46,898 nucleotides of DNA from CAZSNT01 sp964607765 (GCA_964607765.1 CAZSNT010000075.1:1-46898); one strand, 5' to 3'; shown: positions 32,822 through 41,110, counted from the first letter of the stretch. Numbers and translations are program-made. Notes: generated by a model not told the origin, from the letters alone.

Positions 32822-33966
32822 CAGCGACTCCGGATCAATGCCAGTTCAGCGTCGAAGGTCCGACGGACGGGCTCTTCCTCATCCGCCTAACGGGAAACTG
32901 GCGCCTGGGCCAGCCAATCCCGTCTGCCGAGGCCGTGCTGGCGCTGGTTGCCGAGCATCCCGAGACGGCGCTGCCGCGACTCGCGTTCGACACCTCGGGC
33001 CTCAGCGGCTGGGACAGCGGCTTGCTCGCGTTCCTGGCGCAACTGTCCCGGCGCTGCTCGGCACGCGGTGTCGATCTGCAGCAGGCAGGGCTGCCCGAGG
33101 GAGTCCGACGCCTGCTCCGCCTCGCGTCGGCCGTACCGGAACGCTCCGACGCCCTGGCAACACTCCACGATGAATCTGTTCCCGCCCTGGTGGGGAATCA
33201 TACGATCCGAATCGTGCGGTCCAGTGTTGACGCCGTGACATTCACGGGCCAGGTCGTGCTGAGTCTGCTCCGACTCCTCCGCGGCCGCGCACGCCTGCGG
33301 GCCGGCGATTTCTGGGTCATGCTGCAGGAGTGCGGGGCCGAGGCGCTGCCGATCGTCACGCTGATCAGCCTGCTGGTGGGGCTCACGCTCGCGTTCATCG
33401 GCGCTGTGCAGCTGCGCATGTTCGGCGCCCAGATCTACGTCGCAGACCTGGTGGGGTTGGGCATGGCGCGGGAGATGGGCTGCCTGATGACCGGCGTCAT
33501 CATGGCCGGGCGTACGGGGGCGGCATACGCTGCGCAGCTGGGCACGATGCAAACGAACGAGGAAATCGACGCTCTGCGTACGCTCGGCATCTCGCCCATC
33601 GACTTCCTGGTCCTGCCGCGGATGCTGGCATTGACGCTGATGATGCCGTTGTTGTGCATCTACGCGGACTTCCTGGGCATCTTCAGCGGCGGGCTGGTGT
33701 GTGTCGGCATGTTCGATCTGTCGATCTGGGAGTACATCAACGAAACGAAGTCCGCGATCACCTGCGTGGACCTGGGGATCGGCGTGTTCAAGAGTGTCGT
33801 GTTTGGTGTCCTGGTCGCCCTGGCCGGCTGCCTGCGCGGGATGAACTGCGGCAGGAGTTCGGCCGCGGTCGGATCGGCCACGACATCCGCGGTGGTGACG
33901 GGGATCGTGTGGATTGTCATATCAGACGCGGTAGTGGCCGTACTCACGTGTGTGTTGGGGATTTGA
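32818..33966 (+). CDS. mlaE: MlaE-type ABC permease with N-terminal STAS domain
   Basis: A 382-residue protein. Residues about 1-110 are a STAS-like domain (LAFDTSGLSGWDSGLLAFLAQL); residues about 150-382 are the MlaE permease: LPIVTLISLLVGLTLAFIGAVQL, VADLVGLGMAREMGCLMTGVIMAGRTGAAYAAQLG, MQTNEEIDALRTLGISP and LPRMLALTLMMPLLCIYADFLG. Fused STAS-MlaE proteins replace the separate MlaB plus MlaE of E. coli. It is the inner-membrane part of a phospholipid transporter. It starts inside the YiiX-like gene's stop and ends two bases before mlaF. Confidence 0.95.
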   Translation: MTATPDQCQFSVEGPTDGLFLIRLTGNWRLGQPIPSAEAVLALVAEHPETALPRLAFDTSGLSGWDSGLLAFLAQLSRRCSARGVDLQQAGLPEGVRRLLRLASAVPERSDALATLHDESVPALVGNHTIRIVRSSVDAVTFTGQVVLSLLRLLRGRARLRAGDFWVMLQECGAEALPIVTLISLLVGLTLAFIGAVQLRMFGAQIYVADLVGLGMAREMGCLMTGVIMAGRTGAAYAAQLGTMQTNEEIDALRTLGISPIDFLVLPRMLALTLMMPLLCIYADFLGIFSGGLVCVGMFDLSIWEYINETKSAITCVDLGIGVFKSVVFGVLVALAGCLRGMNCGRSSAAVGSATTSAVVTGIVWIVISDAVVAVLTCVLGI

Positions 33967-33968
33967 TC

Positions 33969-34718
33969 ATGGCCCATATCAACGTGCAGGGCCTGACCAT
34001 GGCTTACGGTGAGCGCGTGATTCAGCGCGAGCTGAGCTTCTCAGTGCCGCGCGGCCAAGTGTTCGTGGTCATGGGCGGCAGCGGCTGCGGCAAGAGCACG
34101 TTGCTGCGGCACCTGGTTGGCCTGCAGGAGCCGGCCGAAGGCAGAGTGTGCTATGGCGACGTCAGCTTCTGGGAGGCCACGCCACGCGAACGCAGGCGGA
34201 TCATGGAGCGGTTCGGCGTGCTCTACCAGAGCGGCGCGTTGTGGAGCGCCATGACCGTGGCGGAGAACGTCGCGCTGCCGCTGCAGGAGCACACGGATCT
34301 GAAGCCGCGAGACGTGGCGCGAGTCGTATCGCTCAAGCTCGCTCTGGTCGGCTTGGCAGGGTTCGGGGATTTCTATCCGTCCGAGATCAGCGGCGGCATG
34401 CGCAAACGTGCCGGACTGGCACGGGCCATGGCGCTTGACCCCGAGATCCTGTTCTTTGACGAGCCGTCGGCCGGCCTGGACCCCATCAGTGCGCGGCGTC
34501 TCGACGAACTGATTCTGGAGCTGCGCGACAGCCTTGGCACCACGGTTGTGGTCGTGACACACGAACTGGCGAGTATATTCGCGATAGCCGACGACTCCGT
34601 GTTCCTGGATGCGGAGGCGCGCACCATGATCGCTACGGGTAAGCCGCGGCGGCTTCTCGATGAGTGCGACGACCCGCGAGTCCAGCAGTTCCTCAGGCGC
34701 GGCGGAGACGGTGACTGA
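33969..34718 (+). CDS. mlaF: MlaF-type ABC ATPase
   Basis: A 249-residue protein. Walker A GGSGCGKST, Q-loop YQSGALWSAMTVAENV, signature SEISGGMRKRAGLARAMALDPEILFFDEPSAGLDP (ISGGM as in MlaF-type ATPases), and VTHELASI are all intact. It drives the MlaE permease. The last bases and stop (CTGA) are already part of the repeat array that follows, and the C-terminal end may have been reshaped by it. Confidence 0.95.
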   Translation: MAHINVQGLTMAYGERVIQRELSFSVPRGQVFVVMGGSGCGKSTLLRHLVGLQEPAEGRVCYGDVSFWEATPRERRRIMERFGVLYQSGALWSAMTVAENVALPLQEHTDLKPRDVARVVSLKLALVGLAGFGDFYPSEISGGMRKRAGLARAMALDPEILFFDEPSAGLDPISARRLDELILELRDSLGTTVVVVTHELASIFAIADDSVFLDAEARTMIATGKPRRLLDECDDPRVQQFLRRGGDGD

Positions 34719-35030
34719 ATGCCGAATCCTGCTGGACAGCAGGAAACGCCGAACGCTGAACGCCGAATCCTGCTGGACAGCAGGAAGCGCTGAACGCCGA
34801 ACGCTGAATCCTGCTGGACAGCAGGAAGCGCTGAACGCCGAACGCTGAATCCTGCTGGACAGCAGGAAACGCCGAACGCTGAACGCTGAACGCCGAACGC
34901 TGAACGCCGGACGCTGAACGCCGAAAGCCGAACACTGAACGCTGAACGCCGAACGCCGAACGCTGAATGCCGAATCCTGCTGGACAGCAGGAAACGCCGA
35001 ACGCTGAACACTGAACACCGAACACCCGAG
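34716..35030. repeat. Array of hairpin units and heptamer repeats inside the mla operon
   Basis: The 18-bp palindrome TCCTGCTGGACAGCAGGA occurs at 34727, 34768, 34809, 34850 and 34975; the first four are spaced exactly 41 bp. Between and after them run GAACGCT/GAACGCC heptamers. All frames are open, creating spurious minus-strand ORFs of up to 325 codons. The array separates mlaF from mlaD. A single unit of the same family lies at 11574-11620. Confidence 0.95.
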
Positions 35031-35036
35031 TCAACC

Positions 35037-36248
35037 ATGAGCAAGCATGCAAGTCCGACACTGATCGGCGCTCTTGTGATCGGGGCCCTGGCCCTCACAG
35101 TGGCCGCTGTCCTGTTCCTGGGCGGCGGGCGCCTGTTCACGCGCAAGGTCGTGTACGTCGCCTACTTCGACGAGTCTGTGACGGGACTCAACACGGGAGC
35201 GCCCGTCAACTTCAAGGGTGTGAAAATCGGAACGGTCAGCGATGTTGTAGTGTGTCTGGATCAGGCCACGGAGGCGTTCCGTATCCCTGTCTTCCTGGAG
35301 ATTGTGCCTGCACGGATCACGAACATGGCCGGCGCACCGTGGTCAGACGCGGAGTCCGCACAGGGCCTGATCGAACACCTGGTGGGGCGCGGTCTCCGGG
35401 CACAGTTGGTGATCCAGAGTTTCCTGACCGGCCAGCTTGCGGTCGATCTGGACTTCCACCCCGAGCATCCGGTCGAGCTGAGCGGCAGCCCGAAAGGGGT
35501 ACCCGAGCTGCCGACTGTCCCGTCCGGCATGGAGAAACTGACCCAGGCATTCGAGAACATACCGCTGGAGCAGTTGGTCACGCGCGCCCAGGCCACGCTG
35601 GAGAAGATCGCCGACGCGGTTGAGGCATTCGATGTGGACGAGACACTGGGCTACGTGAAGGAGTCGATCCGTCAGATCAGCGAGCTCACCGAGACGGCCA
35701 ACAAGCGCCTGGGCCCGCTGGTGGACGAACTGCAGAAGACCATGGCCGAGGTCCGGCAGTTGGCGAACGATGCCCGAGGCCAGGTGGGGCCGCTCAGCAA
35801 AGAGGTCAGCACGACGCTGGACGACACACGCAAGCTCGTTGGCGAAGTGCGGGAGCATGTGAAGCCGCTGTCAGAGAGCACGGCCCTGGCCCTGGCCGAG
35901 GCGCAACGGACAGCGACCACGGCGACGCAGACACTGAACGACATCAGCAAGGAAGTGCGGAACTCACTCTCTCTGGCCAAGACGGAGCTGGCCAAGGCCA
36001 AGGAACGTCTGGGGCCGATGAGCGAATCGATCGCCGGGGCATCGACCGAAGCTCGGAGCACGCTCGCTCAGACGAGACGTACGCTGGAGGCACTGGAGGC
36101 AGTGGTCGCAGAGGATTCCGAACTGCGACACGAGCTGAGTGTGACACTCAAAGAACTGTCGACCGCGGCACGCGCCATCCGCGTGATGGCCGATTACCTG
36201 GAACGCCACCCGGAGGCGCTGCTGCACGGCAAACGCGGAAAGGACTGA
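35037..36248 (+). CDS. mlaD: MlaD/MCE domain lipid-transport protein
   Basis: A 403-residue protein. One N-terminal membrane helix (LIGALVIGALALTVAAVLFLGG) anchors it; residues about 38-150 are the MCE domain (VAYFDESVTGLNTGAPVNFKGVKIGTVSDV); residues about 160-390 are a long coiled-coil/helical region (ESIRQISELTETANKRLGP and related repeats) that would form the tube crossing the periplasm, as in longer MCE proteins. No good ribosome site is visible after the repeat array, so translation after insertion of the repeats may be weak. Works with MlaE and MlaF. Confidence 0.93.
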   Translation: MSKHASPTLIGALVIGALALTVAAVLFLGGGRLFTRKVVYVAYFDESVTGLNTGAPVNFKGVKIGTVSDVVVCLDQATEAFRIPVFLEIVPARITNMAGAPWSDAESAQGLIEHLVGRGLRAQLVIQSFLTGQLAVDLDFHPEHPVELSGSPKGVPELPTVPSGMEKLTQAFENIPLEQLVTRAQATLEKIADAVEAFDVDETLGYVKESIRQISELTETANKRLGPLVDELQKTMAEVRQLANDARGQVGPLSKEVSTTLDDTRKLVGEVREHVKPLSESTALALAEAQRTATTATQTLNDISKEVRNSLSLAKTELAKAKERLGPMSESIAGASTEARSTLAQTRRTLEALEAVVAEDSELRHELSVTLKELSTAARAIRVMADYLERHPEALLHGKRGKD

Positions 36249-36254
36249 CATCAC

Positions 36255-36839
36255 ATGCGTCAATCACGCTGCATCCCGGTCGCTCTATTCGGCCTGTCCC
36301 TGGCTCTCTGCGTGGGCTGTGCCCGGACAACCCCCTCGCGTTTCTACCTGCTCAGCCCAACGCCGCCCGCCGACGTCACGCTGGTCGCTGAACGCCTGGT
36401 CGTCGGCGTGGGGCCTGTCGAGCTCGCCTCCTACCTCGACCGCCCGCAGCTCGTGACCCGAACGGGAGCGCATGAGATCGAGTTGTCGGAATTTCACCGC
36501 TGGGCCGAGCCGCTGCAGGAAAACGTCGCCTCGGTTCTGGTCGCCAACCTGTCACAGCTCCTCGGTACGGACGAGGTGCTGACGTATCCCTGGAGTCGGC
36601 GGGTCACACCCGATTGGCGGGTCGCTGTGACCATCACCCAGCTCGAGCGCACGAGTGAAGGCGCAGCTGTACTGGCCGCGACCTGGTCAGTCGCACCTGA
36701 CGGCGGGGATGCGCAACTCACACAGCGATTCCGGACCGAGTTGCCATGCGACGGTGCAGGCTGCCAGACTGCAGTAGCCGCGCTGAGCAACGCCCTGGGC
36801 GATCTCAGCCGGGCAATCGCGGCCGCCATCCGCGAGTAA
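36255..36839 (+). CDS. PqiC/ABC-type auxiliary lipoprotein
   Basis: A 194-residue protein, six bases after mlaD. The signal peptide ends in a lipobox (ALCVGC, Cys at about residue 22). TPSRFYLLSP and VGVGPVELASYLDRPQLVTRTGAHEIELSEFHRWAEPL are the PqiC/YmbA signatures. By family knowledge it is an outer-membrane lipoprotein that receives the far end of the MCE tube. It closes the operon. Confidence 0.92.
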   Translation: MRQSRCIPVALFGLSLALCVGCARTTPSRFYLLSPTPPADVTLVAERLVVGVGPVELASYLDRPQLVTRTGAHEIELSEFHRWAEPLQENVASVLVANLSQLLGTDEVLTYPWSRRVTPDWRVAVTITQLERTSEGAAVLAATWSVAPDGGDAQLTQRFRTELPCDGAGCQTAVAALSNALGDLSRAIAAAIRE

Positions 36840-36863
36840 CGGGTTTGACGTCCCCCGCCGGAA

Positions 36864-36888
36864 GCGGAGTTCCTGTTGCGGACTCCGC
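36864..36888 (+). terminator. Hairpin after the mla operon
   Basis: GCGGAGT (36864-36870) and ACTCCGC (36882-36888) form a 7-bp stem with an 11-base loop, 25 bases after the last stop. No T-run follows, so intrinsic termination is doubtful. Confidence 0.3.
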
Positions 36889-37022
36889 ACATTCGGTCTC
36901 AGGGCACTGACGGTAATCGGGACACGCCTGGTCGCGCATCGCCCATGCCGTCTTTCTCGCAGCTGAGAACGATTCTCACGTCTGCACACCGGCTGGCAAC
37001 GCATCCACGCGCGCGAGCGCAT

Positions 37023-37038
37023 TGGCACGGGCTATGCT
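37023..37038 (+). promoter_or_regulatory. Near-consensus sigma-54 promoter upstream of the kinase gene
   Basis: TTGGCACG (from 37022), four bases and ATGCT match the -24/-12 consensus TTGGCACG-N4-TTGC(A/T) with one mismatch and the exact GG-N10-GC spacing. Transcription would start near 37049, about 53 nt before the kinase start codon. Confidence 0.65.
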
Positions 37039-37101
37039 CGCCTGAATGGGTATGGACTGTGCTGGATCCCGGCGATGTGGAGTTGATCTCAGACGCAAGG
37101 C

Positions 37102-39492
37102 GTGCAGACTGTGGAACCGACCGGCAGCTTGACGTTCCTGTGCGAGGCGTGCGGCGGCGTTTTGGCCGCAGCCATTCCTCCCGCTTCGGACTCCGTCACC
37201 TGTCCGTACTGCACGGGGGTGACCACTGTGCCCGAAACCCGGTTCTCCCCGCGCGCCGTGGTGGGCGAGTTCGTCATTGAGTGCGGGCTCGGCGAAGGCG
37301 GCATGGCCACGGTGTACGCGGCACGACAGCTGTCCCTGGACCGGCGTGTTGCGCTGAAGATCCTCAAACCAGACCTTCCGGGAGGGCAGGATGCCGTGGC
37401 GGACTTCCTGCGCGAGGCCCAGGCCGCTGCCAGTCTGAACCATCCCCACGTCGTGCAGGTCTACGCTGTGGGCGAAGACCAGGGCGTCCACTTCATCGCC
37501 ATGGAACACGTCGAGGGCGAGTCGCTGCTGGAGCAGATCAACCGACGCGGACGGATCCCGGCCGTGGAGGCAGCGGGACTCGTCCTGCAGGTTGCCGACG
37601 GTCTGCGGGTCGGCTGGGAAACGCGGAACCTGATTCACCTCGACGTCACGCCGGACAACATCCTGGTGACAGCCGATGGGAATGCCAAACTCACAGACTT
37701 GGGTCTGGCTCGGTTCCGAACAGCCCCCGACGCCGATCAAGGGACGGGCGATGAGTTCCTGGGCACGCCCGGCTACATCGCGCCAGAGCGCATTGCCGGG
37801 GATCCGGTAACCCACTGCGTTGACGTGTTTGGTCTGGGCGCCACGTTCTACCACGCGGTCACGGGGCGCGGGCCATTCACCGGCGCTACGCCGCTGGACA
37901 TCGCGGCCAGCAATCTGCTCGGGATCGCGCCACCACCGCACGAGATCGCATCAGACGTCCCTGCGGCTGTGTCCATGGTCATTCAGAAGATGATGGCGCG
38001 TGAGCCGACGCAGCGGTTCGCCACGGCGCGAGATGTCTGCGCGGCGCTCGAACAGGCTCTGGACTCTGAGGCAGAGCCCGGACGGGTAGCTTTTGCCGAG
38101 CAACTCACAACGCTGGGCGCCTGGCACTGCCCGGTGTGTCAAGGTGAAAACGCGCCCCAGAACGCGTACTGCATCTACTGCGGCACAGCCGGCTACGAAG
38201 CCTGTCCGGCCTGCGGTATCGACATCCGGCCGGCCCTGCAGTTCTGTCCGGGCTGCGGCGCAAGCGTCGGCGAACAACGGCAGGAGTTGGCGCAGCAGAC
38301 CCACGAGATACTGCGCGAACTCGAGAGCGCCCTGCACGACGGCGATCTGGAACAGATCCAGACCGTGCTGCAGCAACTCGCCGAAGTGGACCGGCGCATG
38401 CTCCAGACCGACCACAGACAGCAGTACGACGACGTACGCTCAGCCGTCCGGGTCTGGACCGAGACCGTGTTCTTCGACGCCTGCGGCAAGTACGACCTGG
38501 AGATTGCCGAAGCCGCGGCAGCGATCCTGGGCACGTTTTCCGAGGCGGACATGCGCGAGGAGGCGGCGACAGCCCTGGATGAGTTCAAGCAAAGCCGGCG
38601 CGAACTGAAGTGGGCCGTGATGCAGGCAGCAACCGCGATGGACCGGAACTGCCTCAGCCGTGCGGGCGAGACCCTGGGTCTGTCTCCGCCCTGGTGCGGC
38701 GGAGTGCTTGGCGACCAACGCGACCGGTTGCTGGTCCGCTGCAAGACGCGTCTCGACGCCCGGGTCGCCTGCATGGGCCGTGCCGAGGAGCTGCTGGCGG
38801 CGGAAGAGTTCGAGGAGCTGCTGGAGCTGCTGCCGGAGCTCGCCCTGTTCCGACCCCCGCCCCGAATGCCGCTGCTCAACCCCAGTCGCGGCGACACGGA
38901 GTTCGGAGCAGCTGTCGAGGACCTGCAGAGCCGGCTGTCCGTCGCCCTGCTCGAAGCAGTGAGTGCATGCATGACGGCGGACCACTGGGACAACACAGCA
39001 GTCGTGACCGAAATGCTCACCTGTCTCGGCTCGCCCTACGCCAGACAGATTCTGGCCGCCATCCATCAGCAGGGACTCCAGGAGCTGACGCGGCGGCGCC
39101 AGCGTGCGGCCGTGGCTGAAGCGCGCAAAGACATGCGCAAGGCCGAGGCCTGCTGGCGCAGCGTGCTCCGGGTGCCGGAAGCGTTCCTCGGAGCTGATGA
39201 GCGCGCGGCAGCAGACGGTTTCGCGTTGCGTCGTGACCAGTTCCGCAAACAGATTCTACTGCGCCTGGCCGCGCACACGGCTCTGGCCGCGGCTACGGCC
39301 GCGTTGATGCTGTTCGCTCCGTCGCTCGCCGTACTCATGCGGCACGCGGTCGAGACGCCCGCCGCCTCGGCCGATGCGCTCATCGCGTTCCTGCCACTCG
39401 CAGCAGTGCTGACCACCGCGGCAGTCGGCGAACGCCTGGTAGTCCGCGCCGGACGCCTGCATCCGCCCGAGCAAACCGCAACGGCGGAGTGA
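37102..39492 (+). CDS. Membrane-anchored Ser/Thr protein kinase with zinc ribbons
   Basis: A 796-residue protein from a GTG at 37102 (GTG at 37111 is an alternative). Residues 14-40 form a zinc ribbon (CEACGG...CPYC). Residues about 50-330 are a Hanks-type kinase: glycine loop GLGEGGMATVYAA, VALKIL (K86), catalytic loop IHLDVTPDNILV (H179-L-D181), metal loop TDLGLA (D199, DLG for DFG), GTPGYIAPE. Arg of the HRD motif is Leu and the loop reads DVTPDN rather than DLKPEN. A double zinc ribbon (CPVCQGE..CIYCG, CPACG..CPGCG) follows at about 345-395, then a long helical region and two C-terminal membrane helices (about 715-775). Substrates unknown. The whole gene is alone between its sigma-54-like promoter and a REPIN. 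Confidence 0.92.
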   Translation: MQTVEPTGSLTFLCEACGGVLAAAIPPASDSVTCPYCTGVTTVPETRFSPRAVVGEFVIECGLGEGGMATVYAARQLSLDRRVALKILKPDLPGGQDAVADFLREAQAAASLNHPHVVQVYAVGEDQGVHFIAMEHVEGESLLEQINRRGRIPAVEAAGLVLQVADGLRVGWETRNLIHLDVTPDNILVTADGNAKLTDLGLARFRTAPDADQGTGDEFLGTPGYIAPERIAGDPVTHCVDVFGLGATFYHAVTGRGPFTGATPLDIAASNLLGIAPPPHEIASDVPAAVSMVIQKMMAREPTQRFATARDVCAALEQALDSEAEPGRVAFAEQLTTLGAWHCPVCQGENAPQNAYCIYCGTAGYEACPACGIDIRPALQFCPGCGASVGEQRQELAQQTHEILRELESALHDGDLEQIQTVLQQLAEVDRRMLQTDHRQQYDDVRSAVRVWTETVFFDACGKYDLEIAEAAAAILGTFSEADMREEAATALDEFKQSRRELKWAVMQAATAMDRNCLSRAGETLGLSPPWCGGVLGDQRDRLLVRCKTRLDARVACMGRAEELLAAEEFEELLELLPELALFRPPPRMPLLNPSRGDTEFGAAVEDLQSRLSVALLEAVSACMTADHWDNTAVVTEMLTCLGSPYARQILAAIHQQGLQELTRRRQRAAVAEARKDMRKAEACWRSVLRVPEAFLGADERAAADGFALRRDQFRKQILLRLAAHTALAAATAALMLFAPSLAVLMRHAVETPAASADALIAFLPLAAVLTTAAVGERLVVRAGRLHPPEQTATAE

Positions 39493-39530
39493 CTGCGCCA
39501 CACGTCCTGGTAACGGGTCTCGCGCGGCGC

Positions 39531-39624
39531 CCCGTTGCCCGGCTCTCCTGAGCCGGGTGTCCTGACGTTTGGCCTCTACCCGGATCACGGCAAGACACCC
39601 GGCTCAAGAGAGCCGGGCAACGGG
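39531..39624. repeat. REPIN-like element (paired inverted REP sequences)
   Basis: A 31-bp sequence at 39531-39561 recurs inverted at 39594-39624 with one mismatch. Each arm contains its own palindrome (CCCGGCTC..GAGCCGGG). The 32-bp core between them (TGACGTTTGG...CGGCAA region) resembles the unit interior of the array at 46645-46867. This is the form of REP doublets mobilised by RAYT transposases; no such gene is in the window. It starts 39 bp after the kinase stop. Confidence 0.85.
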
Positions 39625-39670
39625 GTTTGCCTCACGTAACTCGGGCATTGCACGTGCTGCACACAAGACG

Positions 39671-39699
39671 ATGCACAGACCCGAGCAGTGTGCTATCTT
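39671..39699 (+). promoter_or_regulatory. Promoter upstream of small ORF and cyclase gene
   Basis: ATGCAC (39671-39676), 17 bp and TATCTT (39694-39699, within TGCTATCTT). The ATG of the small ORF is 25 bp downstream with GGAGG between. The same box pattern precedes the first VapBC pair. Confidence 0.5.
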
Positions 39700-39723
39700 G
39701 ATGTTGAGCCGAGGAGGCGGATC

Positions 39724-39816
39724 ATGGGCGTGTTCAGTGTGCCGATTGAGTTGAAGAACCGGCAACCTCTGTTGCCCCTTTGCCGAAACGAAAGCGGCGT
39801 GGCGTGCTATGGTTGA
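39724..39816 (+). CDS. Small ORF (30 residues) overlapping the cyclase gene; possibly a truncated aspartic-protease gene
   Basis: ATG 39724 has GAGGAGG six bases upstream and a promoter 25 bp further up, better signals than the next gene has. It reads MGVFSVPIELKNRQ-PLLPLCRNESGVACYG and stops at 39816, eight bases inside the cyclase gene. The start resembles the 'MG.f.VpIei.np' start of clan AA retropepsin-like proteins found in many bacteria, truncated before the DTGA site; this is a weak match. It may work as a leader peptide that couples translation to the downstream gene. Confidence 0.45.
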   Translation: MGVFSVPIELKNRQPLLPLCRNESGVACYG

Positions 39817-40444
39817 TCTGACGCACCCGATGGCAGCCGGCAGCCCGGTGTACCCCGGCACACCTGCACCGACTGTCACCGGTCTCGCAACGATCGACCA
39901 CGATGGCTACACGGAGAAATCGCTCTGCTTCTCCTCGCACACGGGCACACACATCGATGCCCCCGCCCACATGTTACCGCACGGCACAACGCTGGACTGC
40001 CTCCCGCCGGAGACATTCCACGGCCCGGCCTGCGTGGTGGACATCACCGATTGGCCCGTCAGTGAGGAGCTGACCGCTGAAGCCCTGCAAAGCCGCCTGG
40101 CAGCAGACACGTTGGCGCACCACGAGTTCCTGCTGCTGCACTCCGGCATGGACAGGCTGTGGGGGAACCCCGCCTACTTCTCCCGATACCCAGTGCTGTC
40201 AACGGCCGCGGCACGATGGCTCGTGGGACAGGGGATCCGCGGCGTCGGCATCGATGCCGCCTCGGTGGACGGGCCCGACTCAACGGACTTCCCGGTGCAT
40301 CACATCCTGCTCGAACAGGGCGTTCTGATCATCGAGAACCTGACGAACCTGGACCAACTCACCGCGGAGAGCGTGGAACTGTGGAGTCTGCCGCTCAAGC
40401 TCGCCAACGCGGACGGCGCGCCGGCACGAGTGATCGCGGTGTGA
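39809..40444 (+). CDS. Cyclase family protein (kynurenine formamidase-like)
   Basis: A 211-residue metal-dependent hydrolase. SSHTGTHIDAPAH (about residues 42-54) is the HxGTHxDxPxH zinc signature of KynB/cyclase proteins; GIRGVGIDAASVDGPDS and VHHILLEQGVLIIENLTNLDQL are the conserved later motifs. The family hydrolyses N-formylkynurenine or isatin-type substrates; no tryptophan-catabolism genes are nearby, so the substrate is open. It has no ribosome site of its own and overlaps the small ORF by eight bases, so translation is probably coupled. Confidence 0.9.
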   Translation: MVDLTHPMAAGSPVYPGTPAPTVTGLATIDHDGYTEKSLCFSSHTGTHIDAPAHMLPHGTTLDCLPPETFHGPACVVDITDWPVSEELTAEALQSRLAADTLAHHEFLLLHSGMDRLWGNPAYFSRYPVLSTAAARWLVGQGIRGVGIDAASVDGPDSTDFPVHHILLEQGVLIIENLTNLDQLTAESVELWSLPLKLANADGAPARVIAV

Positions 40445-40456
40445 GCGTTCGGCCTG

Positions 40457-40840
40457 TCACCAGGCAATGCAGCGCAGCCGCGAGACTGCGCCGAAGTGCT
40501 GGTCGCGACTGAGCAGCGGCAGGCTGTGCTCACGGCACAGCGCCGCGATCCAGACATCGTTGGTGGGAATGGGTGTGCTGGCTCTCTTGAGTTCACTGAA
40601 AACCGCTGCATACTCCCGTGTGGTCGAGTCAAGCACAGGAAGTACGGTCAAGTCCGCCAACGCCCCGTCCAGCCACCTCTCGTAAGACCGACGGTAACGC
40701 GACTGACGGATACCGAAACGATACTCGCCAAGCACGATGACCGGCACACACAGCTCCACAGTCGTGTCGAGCCTGGTCAGCAACCCCTCGTCCCCGTCTG
40801 CGAGCGCCGAGAGCGCGTTCGTGTCCAGAATCATCGCCAT
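40457..40840 (-). CDS. vapC: PIN-domain toxin (VapC family)
   Basis: A 127-residue protein. MAMILDTNALSALADGD carries the first aspartate, VLGEYRFGI the glutamate, and PTNDVWIAALC and LLSRDQHFG the later acidic residues; the catalytic set is complete. Its start overlaps the antitoxin stop by ten bases. It differs clearly in sequence from the PIN toxin at 16170-16565 and pairs with a different antitoxin type. Confidence 0.92.
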   Translation of the reverse strand: MAMILDTNALSALADGDEGLLTRLDTTVELCVPVIVLGEYRFGIRQSRYRRSYERWLDGALADLTVLPVLDSTTREYAAVFSELKRASTPIPTNDVWIAALCREHSLPLLSRDQHFGAVSRLRCIAW

Positions 40841-41085
40841 GCGTCCTCATCAATGCTCTCAAAAGCGTCTTGCACAGCCGCATTGATGACAGCCGTCTCC
40901 TCGTGCAGTCGCCTCAGCGCGCCGAAGTGTCTCCGCCACGGGGCCTGAGCCGCATCTGCATCCTCGTGCGCCATTGCACTCTCCAGAGCCTGGGTCACCA
41001 CGGCCCGGAGAGTCGTCCCTTGACGAGCCGCACGTATTTTGGCTCTGCGCAGCAAGGCATCAGGCAGCTCCAGTGTCGTCTTCAT
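40831..41085 (-). CDS. vapB: VapB-type antitoxin (ribbon-helix-helix-like)
   Basis: An 84-residue protein from ATG 41085, with GGGAG eight bases upstream. MKTTLELPDALLRRAKIRAARQG, then TTLRAVVTQALESAM, is the DUF2191/VapB N-terminal beta-strand plus helix-helix DNA-binding part; the acidic C-terminal half (INAAVQDAFESIDEDAW) would bind the toxin. It precedes vapC in the operon. Confidence 0.88.
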   Translation of the reverse strand: MKTTLELPDALLRRAKIRAARQGTTLRAVVTQALESAMAHEDADAAQAPWRRHFGALRRLHEETAVINAAVQDAFESIDEDAWR

Positions 41086-41110
41086 GGTGACATCTCCCGT
41101 CGATATGGTT

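Noticed and set aside
34716..35030. CRISPR array
   Set aside because: The 41-bp period contains no unique spacers; the intervals are heptamer repeats, and no cas genes are present.
34041..35146. Long minus-strand ORFs (325 and 257 codons) across the end of mlaF and the repeat array
   Set aside because: They are open only because the heptamer/41-bp repeats contain no stops; the translation is a simple repeat and overlaps mlaF with its intact motifs.
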